From the NCBI RefSeq assembly GCF_007830515.1, contig NZ_VLKT01000005.1:62001-126000 (forward strand): DNA of 64,000 nucleotides, in the 5' to 3' direction. Each line of letters starts with the position of its first letter. Positions within the stretch are counted from its first letter, which is position 1. Under the pieces are notes generated by a model. It ran no database searches, was not told the DNA's origin, and saw nothing but the letters and a program-made list of their open reading frames with translations. Shown one piece after another: positions 62,160-64,000 of the stretch. Made by a program: the position numbers and the translations under genes. This DNA is from Mesorhizobium tianshanense (lineage in GTDB: Bacteria > Pseudomonadota > Alphaproteobacteria > Rhizobiales > Rhizobiaceae).

Positions 62160-62602
62160 CGAGCTACCAACAACCGCCTTGCTCCCGGGCCTTGGGCGCC
62201 CAATCGGTCTTCCTTGTTCCGCAGCGGGCACTTGTCGATCGACATGCAGCCGCAGCCGATGCAGTCGGTCAGCCCGTCGCGCAGCTTCTTCAGCTGGGCA
62301 ATCTTCTGATCGAGCTGGTCGCGCCAGGCCGTTGAAAGCAGATTCCAATCCTCGCGCGTCGGCGTGCGGCCTTCAGGCAGCGATTCAAGCGCGGCACCGA
62401 TCTCGGCCAGCGAGATGCCGACCTCCTGCGCGATCCTGATGATCGCCACACGCCTCAGCACGTCGCGGCCGTAGCGCCGCTGGTTGCCCGATGTGCGGTG
62501 GCTGCGGATCAGTCCGCGCGCCTCGTAGAAATGCAGCGCCGATACCGCCACCCCGCTGCGCATGGCGACCTGGCCGACCGTCAATTCCGTCACCCCAGCC
62601 AT
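62156..62602 (-). CDS. soxR: Redox-sensitive regulator SoxR
   Basis: The 148-residue MerR-family protein has the N-terminal helix-turn-helix ([26 protein letters not shown]) and the iron-sulfur motif C114, C117, C119, C125 in [12 protein letters not shown]. The [2Fe-2S] cluster senses redox-cycling compounds. A SoxR-box-like sequence lies 18 bases upstream of its start. In non-enteric bacteria SoxR usually acts directly on efflux or oxidoreductase genes. Confidence 0.95.
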   Translation of the reverse strand: MAGVTELTVGQVAMRSGVAVSALHFYEARGLIRSHRTSGNQRRYGRDVLRRVAIIRIAQEVGISLAEIGAALESLPEGRTPTREDWNLLSTAWRDQLDQKIAQLKKLRDGLTDCIGCGCMSIDKCPLRNKEDRLGAQGPGARRLLVAR

Positions 62603-62615
62603 TCGAATTTTCCGC

Positions 62616-62641
62616 TTGACCTCAAGTTAAGTTGAGCTTGT
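62616..62641 (+). promoter_or_regulatory. SoxR box and -35/-10 of a rightward promoter
   Basis: CCTCAAGTTAAGTTGAGC (62620-62637) matches the SoxR-box consensus at 16 of 18 positions. It begins inside TTGACC (-35, 62616-62621) and ends before TAACGA (62641-62646) with 19-base spacing, the long spacing typical of SoxR promoters. The expected target gene to the right is not evident. Confidence 0.7.
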
Positions 62642-62771
62642 AACGAAGAAACCCAGGACATGCAAACCGCAGGAGAAGGCAATGTGCGCCTGGGTGAGAA
62701 TGACAAGAGAGGGCGCGGTCGTCAGCCGGGAAGCGGCCGTGATGGCTGCGCCCGCCGACGGTCTGCAAATC

Positions 62772-63230
62772 CTATCCGAGCTGCCGGATGGCCTCGCCGG
62801 CCACCATGGCGACGGAAAGCGCGACGTTGATGCTGCGCGCGCCGGGCTGCATCGGAATGATCAATCGCGCATCCGCCGCCTCGTGGACAGGATCCGGCAC
62901 GCCTGCGGATTCGCGGCCGAACAGAAGAACGTCGTCGGTGGCGAAGGCGAAATCCGTGTAGGCGGTGGCGGCTCTGGTCGACAGCAGCACCAGCCGCCGC
63001 GTTTCGCTTCTGCGCCAGTTCTCGAAGGCATGCCAGTCGACATGCCGGGAAAGCCGCGCCATTTCGAGATAATCCATGCCGGCCCGTTTCAGCGCCCGGT
63101 CGGCAAGCGGGAAGCCGGCCGGTTCGATGATGTCGACCCCCAGGCCGAGGCAAGCGGCGAAGCGCAGGATTGTCCCGGTGTTGCCGGCAATATCCGGCTG
63201 GTAGAGCGCGATGCGGAGACGGTCGTTCAT
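62772..63230 (-). CDS. trmL: tRNA (cytidine(34)-2'-O)-methyltransferase TrmL
   Basis: The 152-residue minimal SPOUT methyltransferase has RIALYQPDIAGNTGTILRFAACLG, IIEPAGF, GRESAGVPDPVHEAADARLIIPMQPGARSINVALSVAMVAGEAIRQL. It methylates the wobble base of tRNA-Leu in E. coli. ATG at 63230. It lies next to soxR but is probably independent; the antisense SoxR-type promoter faces its 3' end. Confidence 0.95.
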   Translation of the reverse strand: MNDRLRIALYQPDIAGNTGTILRFAACLGLGVDIIEPAGFPLADRALKRAGMDYLEMARLSRHVDWHAFENWRRSETRRLVLLSTRAATAYTDFAFATDDVLLFGRESAGVPDPVHEAADARLIIPMQPGARSINVALSVAMVAGEAIRQLG

Positions 63231-63652
63231 TTCCGCGCGTTTTTGATCCGTGGCAGATCGGCCACAGGGGTCTCGCGGTTTTGGAAATTGCTGGACTGGC
63301 GGGTGGTCATTTTCTGCGAAGTCGGTTATATGGCGGGCATTGTCAACCCGAACCGATGGAGGGGTAATTCATGATGATCATGTACATCCAGCGCCCCTCT
63401 TGTGGGCTTACCAGCCTGCCGGCGGTTTCGGTACGACGATTCTCCTGACCTTTTAGACTTCGATCGCACCGATTCTTAGCCGAAACCTTTTTCGGCCTTC
63501 GAAGGAATCCTGCGATGTTTTTCAAGTTGTCGAAGGGGCTGAACGCCCCACCTGAACACGCCTCTGTTCAATCCTTGCCGTTCGCTGGCCATTCGCCCGC
63601 GACCAGGCCGGACTCACACTTTTATCTGTATTTTCACATGGAGGACGGACCG
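63231..63652. promoter_or_regulatory. Structured leader region at the right edge
   Basis: This 422-base region contains a 25-codon ORF (63371-63448) with a strong ribosome site and, after it, hairpins GCCGAAA/TTTCGGC (63479-63496) and GGGGC/GCCCC (63535-63549). It ends at the ribosome site of the edge gene. It may be an attenuator or other riboregulator. Confidence 0.5.
63371..63448 (+). CDS. Short leader ORF
   Basis: The 25-codon ORF starts MMIMYIQRPSCGLT and ends VSVRRFS. GGAGGGG lies eight bases before the first ATG, a very good ribosome site. It is followed by two hairpins before the next gene. There is no run of one amino acid, so the sensed signal is unknown. Protein function is not expected. 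Confidence 0.5.
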   Translation: MMIMYIQRPSCGLTSLPAVSVRRFS

Positions 63653-64000
63653 ATGTTCGATCCCTGCAAAATTCCCGGCTCAAGAAACCTGCACGAGCGC
63701 AGGATGGCGACATGGGCGCTTTTGATCGGCGAAACCTATTCGTCGGCGGTTCACGCCGAGACCCGCCGGCGCCCGCATCGCGGCATGCTGCCGGACGTCG
63801 ATTTCTCGCGCGCGGTTCCCGACCGTAGCCGGCCGTCGCTGGTGCGCCGGCTCATCAGGCTGATCCGCCCTGGCGCAAAAGCCGGCGCGAAACTCCGGGT
63901 TGTCGACACAGCGCCGTCAGGATCGTTCAACGAGCCTGTCGGCGAAAATCCCGCGACGTCCTATATGGCGCGAAGCAGGATCGGCGGCCCGGATGATTCC
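63653..64000 (+). CDS. Incomplete gene at window edge, function unknown
   Basis: From ATG 63653 the frame is open to the window end (116 codons), starting MFDPCKIPGSRNLHERR, with GGAGG eight bases upstream. The visible part is basic and low in hydrophobic segments (RRLIRLIRP, MARSRIGG). An in-frame ATG at 63638 could also start it. No family is recognised and the end is missing. Confidence 0.55.
   Translation, partial: MFDPCKIPGSRNLHERRMATWALLIGETYSSAVHAETRRRPHRGMLPDVDFSRAVPDRSRPSLVRRLIRLIRPGAKAGAKLRVVDTAPSGSFNEPVGENPATSYMARSRIGGPDDS

Noticed and set aside
62682..63374. Plus-strand ORF behind the SoxR box as the target gene
   Set aside because: After about 30 codons it is the antisense of trmL and shows no domain, so it is reported only as a possible leader or antisense transcript.
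1..64000. CRISPR arrays, tRNA or rRNA genes
   Set aside because: No regularly spaced repeats of suitable size, no T-loop plus CCA patterns and no rRNA sequence were found by reading.

Overview
The window reads as chromosome of an alphaproteobacterium of the order Hyphomicrobiales (Rhizobiales), most probably Mesorhizobium or a close relative. The reasons are the high G+C, near-continuous coding on both strands, the ctrA/chpT/eipA set, a fused trpE(G) behind a WWW-type trpL leader, choXWV, a NolR-like ArsR regulator, and several copies of intergenic palindromes of rhizobial type. No rRNA, tRNA, CRISPR array, prophage or intact insertion sequence was found. This is core-type chromosome with a few decayed or mobile-looking scraps. 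Layout. 1-5.2 kb: envelope and cell-cycle block with fliJ, ctrA, a receiver-only response regulator, chpT, eipA and a coiled-coil membrane protein. 5.2-14.6 kb: housekeeping and detoxification genes (SpoU methyltransferase, NolR-like regulator, HugZ-like protein, CoA-transferase plus SDR pair, GNAT, glutathionyl-hydroquinone reductase, Nudix, phosphoesterase, alpha/beta hydrolase). 14.7-22.3 kb: TPR/winged-helix membrane protein, leuA with its own leader peptide (leuL), a TonB siderophore receptor and an AbrB-type membrane protein. 22.4-32.4 kb: small oxidoreductases, a DsrE protein, a secreted duplicated-domain protein, vapBC, a CDF exporter, trpE(G) with trpL attenuator, an aspartoacylase-like hydrolase and a disulfide-oxidoreductase flavoprotein. 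32.5-37.3 kb: acetyltransferase, a GlxA-type regulator divergent from a cysteine hydrolase around a 14-bp inverted repeat, fhs, and an ester-cyclase-like protein. 37.4-44.1 kb: a tight five-gene operon (coiled-coil protein, unknown protein, AAA+ ATPase, DUF6638-like, DUF2333-like) of no known function; this is the best candidate for an undescribed system. 44.4-50.3 kb: tdk, choXWV, a decayed peroxiredoxin fragment, a persulfide dioxygenase-rhodanese fusion and clpS. 50.4-57.2 kb: a moxR-DUF58-BatA/DUF4159-membrane operon. 57.4-64.0 kb: DUF1285, CoA-type Nudix, cca, DUF1059, DUF1344, hemF, soxR, trmL, and at the edge a structured leader with a short ORF in front of an incomplete gene. How genes work together. 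CtrA and ChpT belong to one phosphorelay, and eipA is a known CtrA target in Brucella. The Trp and Leu biosynthetic genes are each preceded by a ribosome-dependent leader peptide. choX, choW and choV form a choline importer with an internal terminator after the binding-protein gene. moxR, DUF58 and the two large membrane proteins overlap or nearly abut and are probably co-translated. The AAA+ cluster has gaps of only 15 to 42 bases, so its five products probably act as one envelope-linked machine. All function calls come from reading the sequence; no database search was run.
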